Source of the DNA: Owenia fusiformis
Lineage: Eukaryota > Annelida > Polychaeta > Sabellida > Oweniidae
Assembly (NCBI GenBank): GCA_903813345.2
Contig: CAIIXF020000008.1
Location: 34,868,867-34,932,866, forward strand
Direction of reading: 5' to 3'
Length of the DNA stretch: 64,000 nucleotides
Numbering within the stretch: the first letter of the stretch is position 1; the number at the start of each line of letters is the position of its first letter. This document shows, piece after piece, positions 48,301-57,840 of the stretch. A program made the position numbers and the translations under genes. A model generated the notes under the pieces. That model was not told the DNA's origin, did not search any database, and was given only the letters and a program-made list of their open reading frames with translations.

Positions 48301-51300
48301 ATTTTATTCACCCATTCAGTCCCATGGTCTGCAGCTACCTGGTTGAATTTCCCCTGACTAAACTTAACAGCAAAGTTCCCATTCATAAATTCCTGGAACA
48401 CTTCATAAGCTGTATCTGCGAGATTCATCATATCATTCAGGTACACTGCTCCAAATCGAGCATAGTTTGTGTGATCGTAGATGGTTAACCAGGGAAGCAT
48501 TGCTGAAAATGATTCCAAGTGCAATTTCCAATTGCCTTCCCTCTCAGCACGGATGAAATTCATCAGGATTTCAACCATGTCAATGTAAATTTTCCAAAAT
48601 TTATAGTTTGGGTTCTCTTCATGGGCATGGTCGAAATCCATGATTAATTTCTTGTATCTATCATTTGTTTTGGTTGCCTCTATGAGTTTTTTGACTGATT
48701 CTTGAATTTGTTCCTCATCTTTGTCTTGGAAACCATTGACTACCTCCTGTGCTGATGATAAAATTCCATCATCGATTCTTTTATCATTTTCCTTTGCCCA
48801 CTCATCAAGGTAATCAAGGTGTAGGCTTGTGAGTGCTTCATACGCCAGAAGATGGCCTCTAACTGCTCGATAATAGGCTTTGCCCTGCATGATATTTGGT
48901 ATGATATTTTCAGAATAAACACCAGTCTCAGTCCACAGCTCCTCCAGTCCCGAGTTCTCCATTTGTTGGCCAATACATTTCAAAAAATTAAAACAAACAT
49001 GTAGACCTCCGAACCTTGTGATGACATTCTTGTATGCTATAGGATTTGCCCATTTCAACAAAGTTGTCTTTGAATATAAGGGTTGGTCACCTGTGATTAC
49101 AGTGAAACTTTGTTCAAGGGCAGTTGATGTTGATAGGAACCGATTCATTACAGTCGTGAGGGTTTCATCATCGTCTGCATGGGCTTTAATGATAGGATAC
49201 ATACCTATTGTTGAAACTGGGGGGTTATCTTCACAGAGAATGACATTAAATGGCTTCCAGGTTGGGACATTAATTTTGTCTTTGTCCAGCCATCTTGTTA
49301 GGGACCATGCAGAATTAATGGCATGGGCCCGCTCACTTTCCTCTGCACATCCACGCTCAAACCATTCTAGGTTCGCTTTGTAATTTTCGGGTGGTTCTTT
49401 TTTGTAGCTTCCATTGATTGGCTTGTCTAGTCTGTGAAAATCATCTAAAGATTCCTTTGGTAATGTCATCTTTCTACCGTGTTTAGTAAGATCAAGGTCA
49501 GTCTGTTTAGGAGGTCCCCTCTGCCACGCAACCATTTGTGTACAGTGAAATGTGTTCTTCCCATCTATAGTAGAGTCTTGTACATCTACATTGTCACATG
49601 AGTAATGTGTAAGTCTTCCCTTTACAAGCTGATCTGGTACAAACACGCCATTCCTCTCATCGGTTCTTTTAATTATTGCATTTGCAATTGATGTATCAAT
49701 CCTTTTGATTGTATTTGATCCAACACATGCATTTGCTTTGTTGAACATCTCTACTAATTGTGTTGATCTGGTACAGTGGTGCAAGCTTAAGCCTAAGCCC
49801 ACATGTTTAGGTGTAAGCTTTTTTCCTTTGGATACAGTGAAAATTATATCTTGTGCTATACTGAGGATTTGCCGTCTACGTTCCTTGTTGTTTTCTTCTT
49901 CATTATCAACTGCATCTGTCCCACCACAGAGTATATTGAGAAAAAGATAAAGTGTATCTGGTACTATTTTAGCGATGTTTTCTTCATTCAAATCACCCCA
50001 GCTTGGATGCCCATCTGTCCTCTCCAATTCAGCTCTTATTGTCAGAGCAATGTGAGCTATGCTTCCCAATGTTACACCTTCAGGCTTTTGATAAGTTGGT
50101 ACACTTCCCTCATGGTCTTCATCTGTTGTGTCAGACTCACTACTCAGTCCTTCATTTGTGTCACCTTTCTTCCATGCTTTAAGAAGGACCTCTCCTGCCA
50201 TGTCTGTTGGATATATGTATGTGTTTAGACCTTTATCTGTTATAAAACTGGCTACATCACCCAATGCTTTCCGAAGGAACTCATAGAATGAGTTTCGATT
50301 CAATTCTTTTGAGGGAACTTTGACATTCTCATTTTCATCATTACATACATTTGAATATTCATCATATACATCTTTCAGAACATATGTTTTCCCTTGTAAC
50401 AACCCATTCCTTACATTTTTACACACATTCATCAGTGACCTTTTGATATTATCATCTTCCTGACTTATACCTGACCCACTCAATTGTAACTTAACCTTTT
50501 CTATTCTTCTTTTGAAACTGATATAGCAGGGTAGATGGTATTGTATATCTGCAGCAATTAGATCAGTGGAATTTGCTAACTTTGCAGACATTTCCTCACA
50601 TAACTTTGAGTAATCAATAATCTTTTGAGATACATCAAACGACATTACCTTGTGCTTCTTTCTGGTGCTCTCTTTTTGACAAAATACACACTTCTCTTTA
50701 TCAAATTTTAATATTGACTTACTTTGCCTCGTTACTACTTTAGCTTTCTTAGCCGAGCTTTTTTTATCCATTTTAAACCGACCCATTTTATATTTTGATG
50801 TAAATGTGCTGTAGCAAGATTTATGCTTGTAAAGTGTACATTTAACCCATCCTTCTTTTGACATATTATTGTACATCTCTCTGACATTTACATATCGTTC
50901 ATCGTTCATTGTTTGCCTTTGATTGAGAACCTCAACAACACGTGCTTTCCCAGCAGCAGACAGTTTTTGTAAGTTTCTATAAGGTCCTTCACATATGAAG
51001 CAAGTCTGTTTTTTAAGAAACGCATTGTTCCACTTTCTTTTTCTTGATGTGACCGATGATTTAACTGGACTTTCATCATCCATAGTTGCTTCTGCAAGTG
51101 AGAACACGTATTGATATACTAGGTTTGCTCATTTTGATTAACACATTTGAATCCAGCTTTTAATTTACCATTTACTGAATAAAGTCATAATTATCCTTGT
51201 TTATGTTAAACCATGGATTTAATGCAAATAGTTTAACATATTTAATATAACTTAATCATCTAAACAGATTTCTAAAATGTTCAACATGTTCAAAATACCA

Positions 51301-54300
51301 AACATTATTATTACAAGATAGAAAATGAAATGAAAGCCTTTTTAAAATGACTATACATAAAAGCTTATTTGTTACTTTTAATTTCATCACACTTAAATGA
51401 AAAATATGGGACACATGGTTTATGCACCTCATTCTCATCAAAATATGGAATAGTGCTCTATTCTAATTATTTACCTTATACACATAGTATCTGAATTGAG
51501 AATAGCATTTCTGATTTCTCTAGAGAGTAAGATGATGTACTGCCATTTCAACTGCAACTATTTCAGTGTGCTCAACATCCTGGTCTTCATTCATAATCTG
51601 CTTAGTTTTACCTAGCATTAGAGAACAACTTTTAAGGTTATTTGTTTGTCATGATAATTTCCATTTAAGATCTCAGAACTCTCACTTTATTTATAAAAAC
51701 ACATTAACACCCTGTTAAAAGGTTATTGATGTAGCTATTTAAAACATCATGTGTCACACTATTTATAGCTTCAACTATGGACATACAGTATAGACAAGTA
51801 ACTGATGGATACTTGATCGAAATGAAAATATCATAATATTATTAGGTTACTCACTTATGTAATACAACATTGAAGGAAGGACCATGACTCAATGGACATC
51901 ATACATCTTTGACTCCCTCCTTGAATATCAACAGTTCAACATAACTGACCTGAAACCTGATATTCAATTTCTAAGTTTCTGCATGATAAAGAAGTATGCA
52001 TGACATAATGTAGAATCAATTCATTTAATTAAGTTGTACTTTTAATTTACTCAGATATTAATTTTAGATTATAAATCTCAGTTTGGTTGGGAATGCTTAA
52101 CTATAGCCCATACAAGTAATAATCTACAGTATTTAATGAAATAAAGGAATTTAGTATTGTATTTACCTCTAGCTTCCATAAACATATATCTAAAAACTAG
52201 TGTACCATCCATACTAGGCATAGATTAGAAAAAGACTAGGTGACATAACTCAAATAGTAAATCTGGATATCAATAAGTTACCTCCTGATTTGAAGAGGTA
52301 ATATTCACTCTTCAATATTCATGAACCACCAAATGTAGTTTTGGCCAATCCTGCTGTCTCTCTTGTTTGATATCAATTGAAACATGCATGTATGTCAAAA
52401 TAGCTAATTTAAATTATCCCTTTTATTTCTATGCTTCAATGACAGTTAACATTATGTACTTGATGAGCTTATATTCAGTTTGGTTAATTATCGAATGGAT
52501 GCTTGTGTCTTTAATATACAAGATAGAAATGACCATTAGAGTAATAGTCACAATTACAAATACATTTCTACAAAATGACATTCAGTTCCATGGAAAAAAA
52601 TAAAGACTTTCCTTAGATTTCTTCTGTGTTTCAAACAATAAGATTGGTGCAAGTACATACAAGCATTTTGGTTATTTTATATTCTATTTATGATTGTTTA
52701 ATAATGAGGCTTAATGATAACAACAACCTCAAAATCTGATCTGTCAAAACTGATCCAAACTGTTTTCACTTTTACCTTACCTTTTACTCATCAATTAAAA
52801 GAAAAACACATTGAAGAAATCCTGCCATTGCCTCACTTTTATAATTGAAATGCAGCCATAATGGGCCAAAAACCCAAAATAGACTGATGACATCACAATA
52901 TATACAAATTAGCTTATTTGCATAATTGAATATCATAATCATATGGAACATTTGATTAAGTTTAATTTGATACCAAAATCACCTCTATGGACCAAATAAT
53001 AACACAGTTATCAAACTTTTTATTTTCAAGGTGATGTCTCTATTGAGATGATTGTAAAATAATGGCATTTTTGGTAGCTGCCTCAAAAACTAAATAACTC
53101 TGTCAATACTGATCCAATATTGAATCCGTTTTCATTTTTGTCTTGATTATACCTTCTACTCAAAGAAGAAAGGGCAAAGTTTTGCAGAAATTCTGCCACA
53201 CGGCCTCAATTCTACAAGGTATGCTGCTATACTGGAAACTTCTGAACCAAAAATAGATTGATGACGTCACAGAATATGCAAATTAGCTCATTTGCATAAT
53301 TGAAAATCGTGAACATTTAGTGAATTTAATAAGGTTCAATTTGATACCAATATCATCCCTATAGACTAAGTAATGACAAAGCTACAAATGATTTAAGATT
53401 CCAAGGTAAGATGTCTAAAGATGCGTAACCATGGCAACAGAATGCTACAATACAGAGCAACCAATGAGAGTTTGCGAGGGCATCCGGCAGAAAATTGAAC
53501 CTCAAAGTGTTACCTTTCCAAAAAGTATGGATGCCATAAATTAACAGAGACCGATACGTTGGGTAAATTTTTTGAAACGATAGAGAGGTATGGGTTTCTA
53601 ACTATGAGAGATGGCATTGCTGTTTGCATTAATTTTCCATTCATTTTCGATAGGATTTTCAACCATACGCCATCTTTTTACCCAAGAGTTATTTAAAACA
53701 TACACCTTGTGAAAAATGGTAATTCATTTCTTTTGATCTCTGAAAGTTTTTATTATCATATTTGATTGAGTGTGTGAGTAACATGTCTCAAATAATATTT
53801 TGTCCTTTTTCCTTCAAAAATAGGCGCATTGCCTGTTTAATATTATAATTTACATACATATTTTCAGGGCCCAGAAAATTGTTTGATTCCAACACTAGGG
53901 GAGATGAGATATTGAATATGTCACATGACCATGACGAAGATAAATACAAGAGAAGATCAGCATTCCAATGGTTTTCCAGATGGTTCAGGTAACTACCTAT
54001 AGGTGGCTCAGACATCCACATTTTTTATCATCATAACAGCATATCAACATTTAGTCTAATATGTAATAACAAATATAATTCCATTATTTTTGTTTGACTC
54101 CCTCAAAACATATGTGATGTTGAGAAAAAATGTTTTGTATATTTCATTCCTACTGGATTCTTGTCATCACTCTTTGTTTGATTTTGAATGAAATGCCAAT
54201 TCCCTTGTCTTTTGCTGCATTTTATGCTCAAATTCAAGTGCTTTCTGTTTTGTGTTAATTCATTTGTATGTACAGTATAACCTGTCTAATCTGAACACCT

Positions 54301-54761
54301 CTGGGACAGGCCAAAGGTGTTCAGATTAGCAGGTGTTCACATTCCAAGGTTTTATTAACATGTAAATCAATGGGAGATTCCAAATTTGGGACTGAGAAAA
54401 GGTGTTCACATTGAGAGGGGTTTGGATTAGAAAGGTGTTCAGATATACAGGTTTCACTGTTGACTGAATAGTGAATGCCAGATGGTGTATTCTATGATTT
54501 CTCTCTTTCTACTTTTGCATTTAAAAATAAAATAAAACATAATCTGTGACCTTTTGTACTTTCAGCTCTAGAACTGGAGGCAAGCAAAAACAAGACCCCA
54601 ATGCATCAATGAAGAGAATTCTAGTGATTTTAATCTTAGCCGTCATAGCCTTCTTCACTTTAGTTATTATATTCACACGGGCGGGGCGTGCCTCTGCCGA
54701 CAGGGACCCCCTTTTAGACCCATTTGCTAATCCAAATATTCGAGTGAACTCTGAAGATTAG
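36389..54761 (+). CDS. ZFPL1: Zinc finger protein-like 1, Golgi membrane protein, six coding exons
   Basis: Exons are 36389-36490, 42663-42783, 43193-43386, 43927-44188, 53868-53988 and 54566-54761; all junctions are GT-AG and in phase, total 996 nt, 331 aa (vertebrate protein about 310). The protein starts [10 protein letters not shown], nearly identical to vertebrates. Residues 1-34 hold the first Cys/His cluster (B-box-like) and residues 35-115 the RING-like zinc finger, with conserved C-I-V-Q-S-Y-L, D-V-L-H-W-K-C and [16 protein letters not shown] precedes a Ser/Pro/Gln-rich linker (about 140-225). D-E-D-K-Y-K-R-R and one transmembrane segment at about 286-305 follow, ending in the conserved [14 protein letters not shown] tail. 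Known role: integral cis-Golgi membrane protein that binds GM130 (GOLGA2) and supports cis-Golgi assembly. Oddities: intron 1 ends in a tandem array of exon-2 fragments, and intron 4 hosts an 8.6-kb antisense transposon. Start chosen by homology and context (AAAATGGG). Confidence 0.96.
37510..37958. mobile_element. hAT-type MITE with 8-bp target duplication
   Basis: The ends TAGTGTTGTCGCGAT and its complement are inverted, a classic hAT-like terminus, and both are flanked by CTTTGTAC (37502-37509 and 37959-37966), an exact 8-bp duplication. The subterminal regions repeat CATCGATGT/ACATCGCGAT words many times. 449 bp, no transposase. Confidence 0.9.
38199..39049. mobile_element. 851-bp palindromic MITE with AATAA duplication
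   Basis: The two halves are near-perfect reverse complements meeting near 38620, with only a short non-palindromic core. Ends read CACCCTATGCAGACAGAG. An exact AATAA flanks both sides (38194-38198 and 39050-39054). A second copy starts at 63634. The short ORFs in both arms are by-products of the repeat, not genes. Confidence 0.88.
40027..41790. other. Remaining ZFPL1 intron 1 before the exon array
   Basis: AT-rich intron DNA with a G-tract at 40432-40442. I see no nested gene or clear element. Confidence 0.5.
41846..42662 (+). repeat. Tandem array of ZFPL1 intron-1 end plus exon-2 start (eight extra copies)
   Basis: Each unit holds about 30 bp of the intron end (CCATTGTATCTTGTCATTTCAG) followed by the first 69 nt of exon 2, encoding [23 protein letters not shown]. 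Exon-like starts are at 41877, 41960, 42062, 42163, 42264, 42363, 42462 and 42564, followed by the true exon at 42663; unit lengths are 83, 102, 101, 101, 99, 99, 102 and 99 bp. The acceptor AG is lost in the 41877 (CAA) and 42163 (CGG) copies and kept in the others. Copies from 42264 onward share the frame of exon 2 and are open through its end. Confidence 0.95.
42990..43140. mobile_element. Degenerate relative of the 198-bp G-tract MITE
   Basis: In ZFPL1 intron 2. It has CCCTGGCCAAAAATTCTT at the left, the shared CAGTTTTCACCATTTTGAGC block and GGCTACGGGCCTG at the right, all in inverse orientation to 11118-11315. Confidence 0.6.
44970..45805. repeat. Left terminal inverted repeat of the Academ-like transposon
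   Basis: It contains two direct modules about 370 bp apart, each with GATATTGGTATCAAATT (near 45220 and 45595), an AAATGTTC word and an octamer palindrome (45277-45298 and 45651-45672). The second module is more diverged from its partner in the right arm. Confidence 0.85.
45277..45298. promoter_or_regulatory. Inverted pair of ATGCAAAT octamers in the TIR
   Basis: ATGCAAAT and ATTTGCAT face each other across 6 bp. Equivalent sites are at 45651-45672, about 52901-52924 (one half mutated) and 53276-53297, so each TIR has two. ATGCAAAT is the canonical POU-domain (Oct) binding octamer. Function as a host-factor or transposase site is inference. Confidence 0.5.
46320..51083 (-). CDS. Academ-like transposase/XPG-type nuclease polyprotein, 1587 aa
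   Basis: A single uninterrupted ORF. I start it at the ATG at 51083 (M-D-D-E-S-P); the frame is open for eight codons further but only from a GTG, and a CTTGCAG acceptor-like site lies just upstream, so a 5' UTR intron is possible. N-terminal zinc-binding-type Cys/His pairs occur near residues 28-87 and 130-190 (C-F-I-C, C-V-F-C, H-L-P-C-Y). The central region has candidate DDE-core acids: S-C-D-N-V-D near 498, T-G-D-Q-P-L-Y near 664 and H-G-T-E-W near 922. The C-terminal ~400 residues look like a FEN1/XPG PIN-like nuclease: V-I-I-D-G-F near 1172, E-E-A-D-T-R near 1314, K-D-T-D-V-L-L-L near 1341 and T-G-C-D-S near 1398. The protein ends in a CXC (tesmin-type) cysteine cluster at about 1538-1573 and an acidic tail. 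All four acidic nuclease motifs are intact. The DDE assignment is my reading and less certain than the nuclease and CXC parts. Confidence 0.8.
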   Translation of the reverse strand: MDDESPVKSSVTSRKRKWNNAFLKKQTCFICEGPYRNLQKLSAAGKARVVEVLNQRQTMNDERYVNVREMYNNMSKEGWVKCTLYKHKSCYSTFTSKYKMGRFKMDKKSSAKKAKVVTRQSKSILKFDKEKCVFCQKESTRKKHKVMSFDVSQKIIDYSKLCEEMSAKLANSTDLIAADIQYHLPCYISFKRRIEKVKLQLSGSGISQEDDNIKRSLMNVCKNVRNGLLQGKTYVLKDVYDEYSNVCNDENENVKVPSKELNRNSFYEFLRKALGDVASFITDKGLNTYIYPTDMAGEVLLKAWKKGDTNEGLSSESDTTDEDHEGSVPTYQKPEGVTLGSIAHIALTIRAELERTDGHPSWGDLNEENIAKIVPDTLYLFLNILCGGTDAVDNEEENNKERRRQILSIAQDIIFTVSKGKKLTPKHVGLGLSLHHCTRSTQLVEMFNKANACVGSNTIKRIDTSIANAIIKRTDERNGVFVPDQLVKGRLTHYSCDNVDVQDSTIDGKNTFHCTQMVAWQRGPPKQTDLDLTKHGRKMTLPKESLDDFHRLDKPINGSYKKEPPENYKANLEWFERGCAEESERAHAINSAWSLTRWLDKDKINVPTWKPFNVILCEDNPPVSTIGMYPIIKAHADDDETLTTVMNRFLSTSTALEQSFTVITGDQPLYSKTTLLKWANPIAYKNVITRFGGLHVCFNFLKCIGQQMENSGLEELWTETGVYSENIIPNIMQGKAYYRAVRGHLLAYEALTSLHLDYLDEWAKENDKRIDDGILSSAQEVVNGFQDKDEEQIQESVKKLIEATKTNDRYKKLIMDFDHAHEENPNYKFWKIYIDMVEILMNFIRAEREGNWKLHLESFSAMLPWLTIYDHTNYARFGAVYLNDMMNLADTAYEVFQEFMNGNFAVKFSQGKFNQVAADHGTEWVNKMTKSGQGGIIGITQNKQALDRFCVTWSQRSQILEMTKEMLGIKHNQNEGGFSRNDDVRSSIKRDNDDVSKLKDQMKVFNIFQLNVAPNQDGEYDLISLSTKDVAPLDVERDLLTANERGKTALIKNVKERLVEREKKFHERIQKHNSKTFASMFNTKITSGDANKQKVIKADRKLLQRLLIASSAGREVEMNTILRHELFPFPQSLTNARGDMNTTMKSDILGAITKGINIPPSLPSSEEGSCVIIDGFAVVHALGKQETCKTFGQYGDIFSNVVLSHFNRPETRRIDVVFDVYRHESIKSTTRKRRTSKTIPIRKKIDSPEIPMPNSWQNYISHNENKSDLARFLSIRLLERAQQLPSSKELVVSGGLESAHSSVREHVPFSNCNHEEADTRIVLHSLDAVENGLKRFIIVCKDTDVLLLLIAFFKPNTEVWMKAGTSKTQKYYPIHEIVGSLNEDTISAILGFHAFTGCDSVSSFKGHSKSTCWKVFLKNPKLLNGLGRKSYDVTNLEKYVCCLYGTTFEDVDKARLHIFTKAKKSLEAMPPTSDALGFHILRADYQARIWTQADRVLIDVEPAQDTGGWFLESGTTNILKPLWTSLPPIPKACIELTTCSCKTKCSTGGCGCIKKQITCIPACGCDNVDCLNSVNESEDENESANLA
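52741..53604. repeat. Right terminal inverted repeat of the Academ-like transposon
   Basis: Reverse complement of 44970-45805, with the same two-module structure and GCATAATTGAAAATCGTGAAC near 53290. The outermost ~330 bp are nearly identical to the left arm, which argues for a recent insertion or for terminal homogenisation. Confidence 0.85.
54273..54459. mobile_element. Tigger/pogo-like MITE in ZFPL1 intron 5
   Basis: Ends CAGTATAACCTGT and ACAGGTTTCACTG are inverted. The inner sequence repeats GGTGTTCAGATTAG and AGGTGTTCACATT. The left flank is TA, the right TT. Related to 18697-19215. Confidence 0.65.
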
Positions 54762-54839
54762 AATTTGAGGGTTGTGGGGTAATGTGCCGTAACTTGAACA
54801 TGGTTTTATATATGAAGATCCGGAGTATGTTACTGCCAG

Positions 54840-56180
54840 ATATTGAACATGTTAGAAGTAGAACTTGAAACATGTTGTTAATGGAATACGGAACATGTCA
54901 AAGGCAGAACTTGGAACATGTCAAAGGCAGAACTTGGAACATGTCAAAGGTAGAACTTGGAACATGTCAAAGGCAGTACTTGGAACATGTCAAATGCAGA
55001 ACTTGGAACATGTCAAATGCAGAACTTGGAACATGTCAAAGTCAGAACTTGGAACATATCAAAAGGCAGATCTTACTTGGAACGTGTCTTAAGCAGTACT
55101 TGGAACATGTCAAAGGCAGAACTTGGAACATGTCAAAGGCAGAACTTGGAACGTGTCTTAAAGGCCCCATGTAAAGTTTAAACCACTTTGGCTAATATTG
55201 TAGTCTTACCCAATGTTATCAAAGTGTGATATGTGAAACTTTTTTTTTAAATTTCAAAAAGTGGTTTTTGATAGACTTTTTGTTCCAAAATTTGTGAATT
55301 TATTTAAAACCAACTTTTAGAGGTCACTCATATCTTCTAATTAGCCACAATTCATATCAATGCATAGCATTCATCCTCCCATGTTTTTTGCCGAAAAAAT
55401 TAAGAAAATCGGTTGATAAACAAGCGAGAAATGAACTTATCAGTGCATGAAAATGGTTCTGAGAAAAATGCATTTCAAAATTTTAGTTCTCATAGAAACC
55501 AATGGTACAATGATATCTAAAACATTATTTATTCTTCCTTTTAATTTGGTTAGACAATCAACATTGGTTTTTATGAAAGTCTAGCATATTTAGAAAAGAT
55601 TGACATCGAAAAAAAAAATTCAATTTTTTTCAAAAAGTTTTTGTTACCTTAGTGACATCACTAATGTTTCAAAATATTTTTGATAAGCTAAAACATTGGT
55701 GTAGCCCATTAAATATGGCATTTTATTATTGAAATAGCGTGTCTTTTGTTCAATCTTTACATTGGTGTTAAAAAGATAATCTTTTTGGAAATGCATTAAG
55801 AAATATTTGATGATTAAGAAATTTCAACTTTTTTTGAAAAATGGCGGGAAATTTGAATATTTGAGAAATGAAATGCTCACAACTTTTTTTTGAAATTTTT
55901 TTTTTGTTCAAAAATCTCTAAAATCACTTTTTAAGTCCTGACAAATAGTAAATGAATGAAAAAATAATATTTTCAAACTTTAGACGGGGACTTTAAGCAG
56001 AACTAGAAACATGTCAAATGCAGAAGTTGGAACATGTCAAAGGCAGAACTTGGAACATGTCTTAAGCAGAACTTGAAACATGTCAAATGCAGAAGTTGGA
56101 ACATGTCAAAGGCAGAGGTTGGAACATGTCAAAGGTAGAAATTTGAACATGTCAGTGGCAGAACTTTGAACATGTCAAGC
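54840..56180. repeat. 21-bp minisatellite downstream of ZFPL1 stop, split by a MITE
   Basis: The unit GGAACATGTCAAAGGCAGAACTT (about 21-23 bp, with variants CTTAAGCAG) is repeated about 15 times at 54840-55160 and about nine times at 55990-56180. The two blocks were one array before the insertion at 55162-55992. The array starts about 80 bp after the ZFPL1 stop and probably lies in its 3' UTR. The three overlapping ORFs here are repeat artefacts. Confidence 0.9.
55162..55992. mobile_element. 831-bp TTAA-flanked MITE inside the minisatellite
   Basis: The ends AGGCCCCATGTAAAGTTT and the complement of AGTCCCCGTCTAAAGTTT are inverted. TTAA flanks each side (55158-55161 and 55993-55996). The minisatellite unit variant CTTAAGCAG supplies the TTAA target. 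A piggyBac- or Kolobok-type non-autonomous element; no ORF. Confidence 0.85.
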
Positions 56181-57840
56181 CAAACTTGCGGATCTGGAAC
56201 ATTTCATAAACATGGTACTTGAAACATAATTATATGCAGATTATGTATATTTCATAAGCAAAACCTAGAACCTATCATTAGGGGATCCTAAGACACATTA
56301 TCACCAGATCTAAAGTATTCAGTGTTCTCCATTAGGCAAAATGGAATAGTATGACAACTTGGATACAAATTCCACCAATCAGTTTAGATTGGTACATCTC
56401 TTTGCAATAGTCTTATATATAAATACATGGGCTCTCTAATTTTTTTTCGGCTTTTATAGCCCATTTATTTCATTTACATTATACACAATACACATAATAA
56501 TATATTAAAGAAGAAAAAAGTGCCGGAAAAAAAGTAATAAATTCTCTAATTTTACTTATCTGTTTTGTCACCACACAAAAAAAATTCTGAGGTAATCGAC
56601 TACTTAAAATGTCAAGACCCCTTTTCAATAGTATGGTTTTGCTACTTGAAAATATAATGTAATTACAATAGTAGAAAAGTGTTCCTCTGATGGATATGTA
56701 GAACAAATGAAGATAGAACACATGGAACACAAATGTTTGTAAAATGTTCATATAATATTGTGCAATAATATCCAGTAAGAGACCTTACAATCAAATTGCA
56801 GATTCTCCAGTTTTGAGTGGCAAACAGAGCTGTCGTATCTTTGGTGTACAACTACGAGGAATTGTATTTCTAAGTTCTAGACTATACTGATCAAAATCAG
56901 GGTGAATGATAAAATCGGTAATTTTCTCATGTTATTTCAAAATATTCCATGGGGAAATAACGTGGGATTTTTACATTTTTAGTGTTCCTGCAAAAAATAT
57001 TTATAATGCAGATATGGGGTAAATTTCAGAAATCTGAAGAAAGGATTAAAAGTAAAATTTGTTTCTTCAGGTTCCTGCATTTAGAAAAAATCATGTAAAA
57101 TCTCGAATGAATGAAAGTTTGCGGTCTTCTGATGTGCATAACTAGAACCATACAAATATTCAAAAATATTCTTAATGTCACAAAATTTTTAAATAATGTA
57201 TCATTCTAGAACTGATTTTCTATAAAAAAATTATCCCAGACAAGAACATATGTATTGTTGAAGTAAATATATTTGTTGTACACTCCTCCCTTCTTCCCCA
57301 AGTGTGTTTAAATCCAAATATTGCTGCTTATTTTTTTCTTTTGGACTTGTTTTCAAAAATATGACATGGTGAGCAATTTTAGAAATGTGGTCCTATATTT
57401 TCAAAAATCACAAGCCTGAGAAGGAATTTTCAAATATTTTTGCACTTCATGTCAGCTTTGTGATCTTATTTGTTTATTTCATCAAAGTGCTGTATGTACT
57501 TGTTGAATACTATAGTTTGTTCAATTGATTAATAACGCAGTATAAACCATATGTAGCCAGTCAGTTTAATTACAAAGCTTATTTATTACTGGAATTGTAA
57601 ATAGTGATCTGTATATATGTACAGTGTATATAAAGTATATGACGCAAATGTACATAACAATGTAAATGTATAGTCGGGGCTGGTAAATTGTACAATATTG
57701 GGAGCTTGGAAATTTGAATATACAAAATGTACATGTTTGTATACACTCTAGGCAATGTAATTGATAGTAGCTTTCTTCAGATTATTTCTAATTCATGGTC
57801 TATGATGACATCTGTCATTTGAATGGAAGAATCATTTTTA
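56181..57840. other. AT-rich intergenic DNA after ZFPL1
   Basis: No supported exon or element. Some of it may be ZFPL1 3' UTR, but I could not choose a polyadenylation site. Confidence 0.45.

Larger units (their letters stand above)
44970..53604 (-). mobile_element. Complete 8.6-kb DNA transposon, probably Academ superfamily, in ZFPL1 intron 4
   Basis: Sequence from 44970 (TAGTTAGAAACCCATACCTC) is inverted at 53604, and the match runs for roughly 0.84-0.86 kb (44970 to about 45805; about 52741-53604), strongest in the outer 350 bp. A TGA lies directly outside both ends (44967-44969 and 53605-53607), a candidate 3-bp target duplication. Between the arms is one long ORF on the minus strand (46320-51083), with about 1.65 kb of non-coding sequence upstream and 0.5 kb downstream. 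The XPG-like nuclease in the ORF and the short duplication agree with what I recall of Academ (AcademX-type) elements. Intact ORF plus well-conserved ends suggest a young, possibly active copy. It sits antisense to ZFPL1 transcription. Confidence 0.85.

Noticed and set aside
54865-55181. Three overlapping ORFs rich in E-L-G-T-C-Q
   Set aside because: All frames of a 21-bp minisatellite stay open; this is a repeat artefact.
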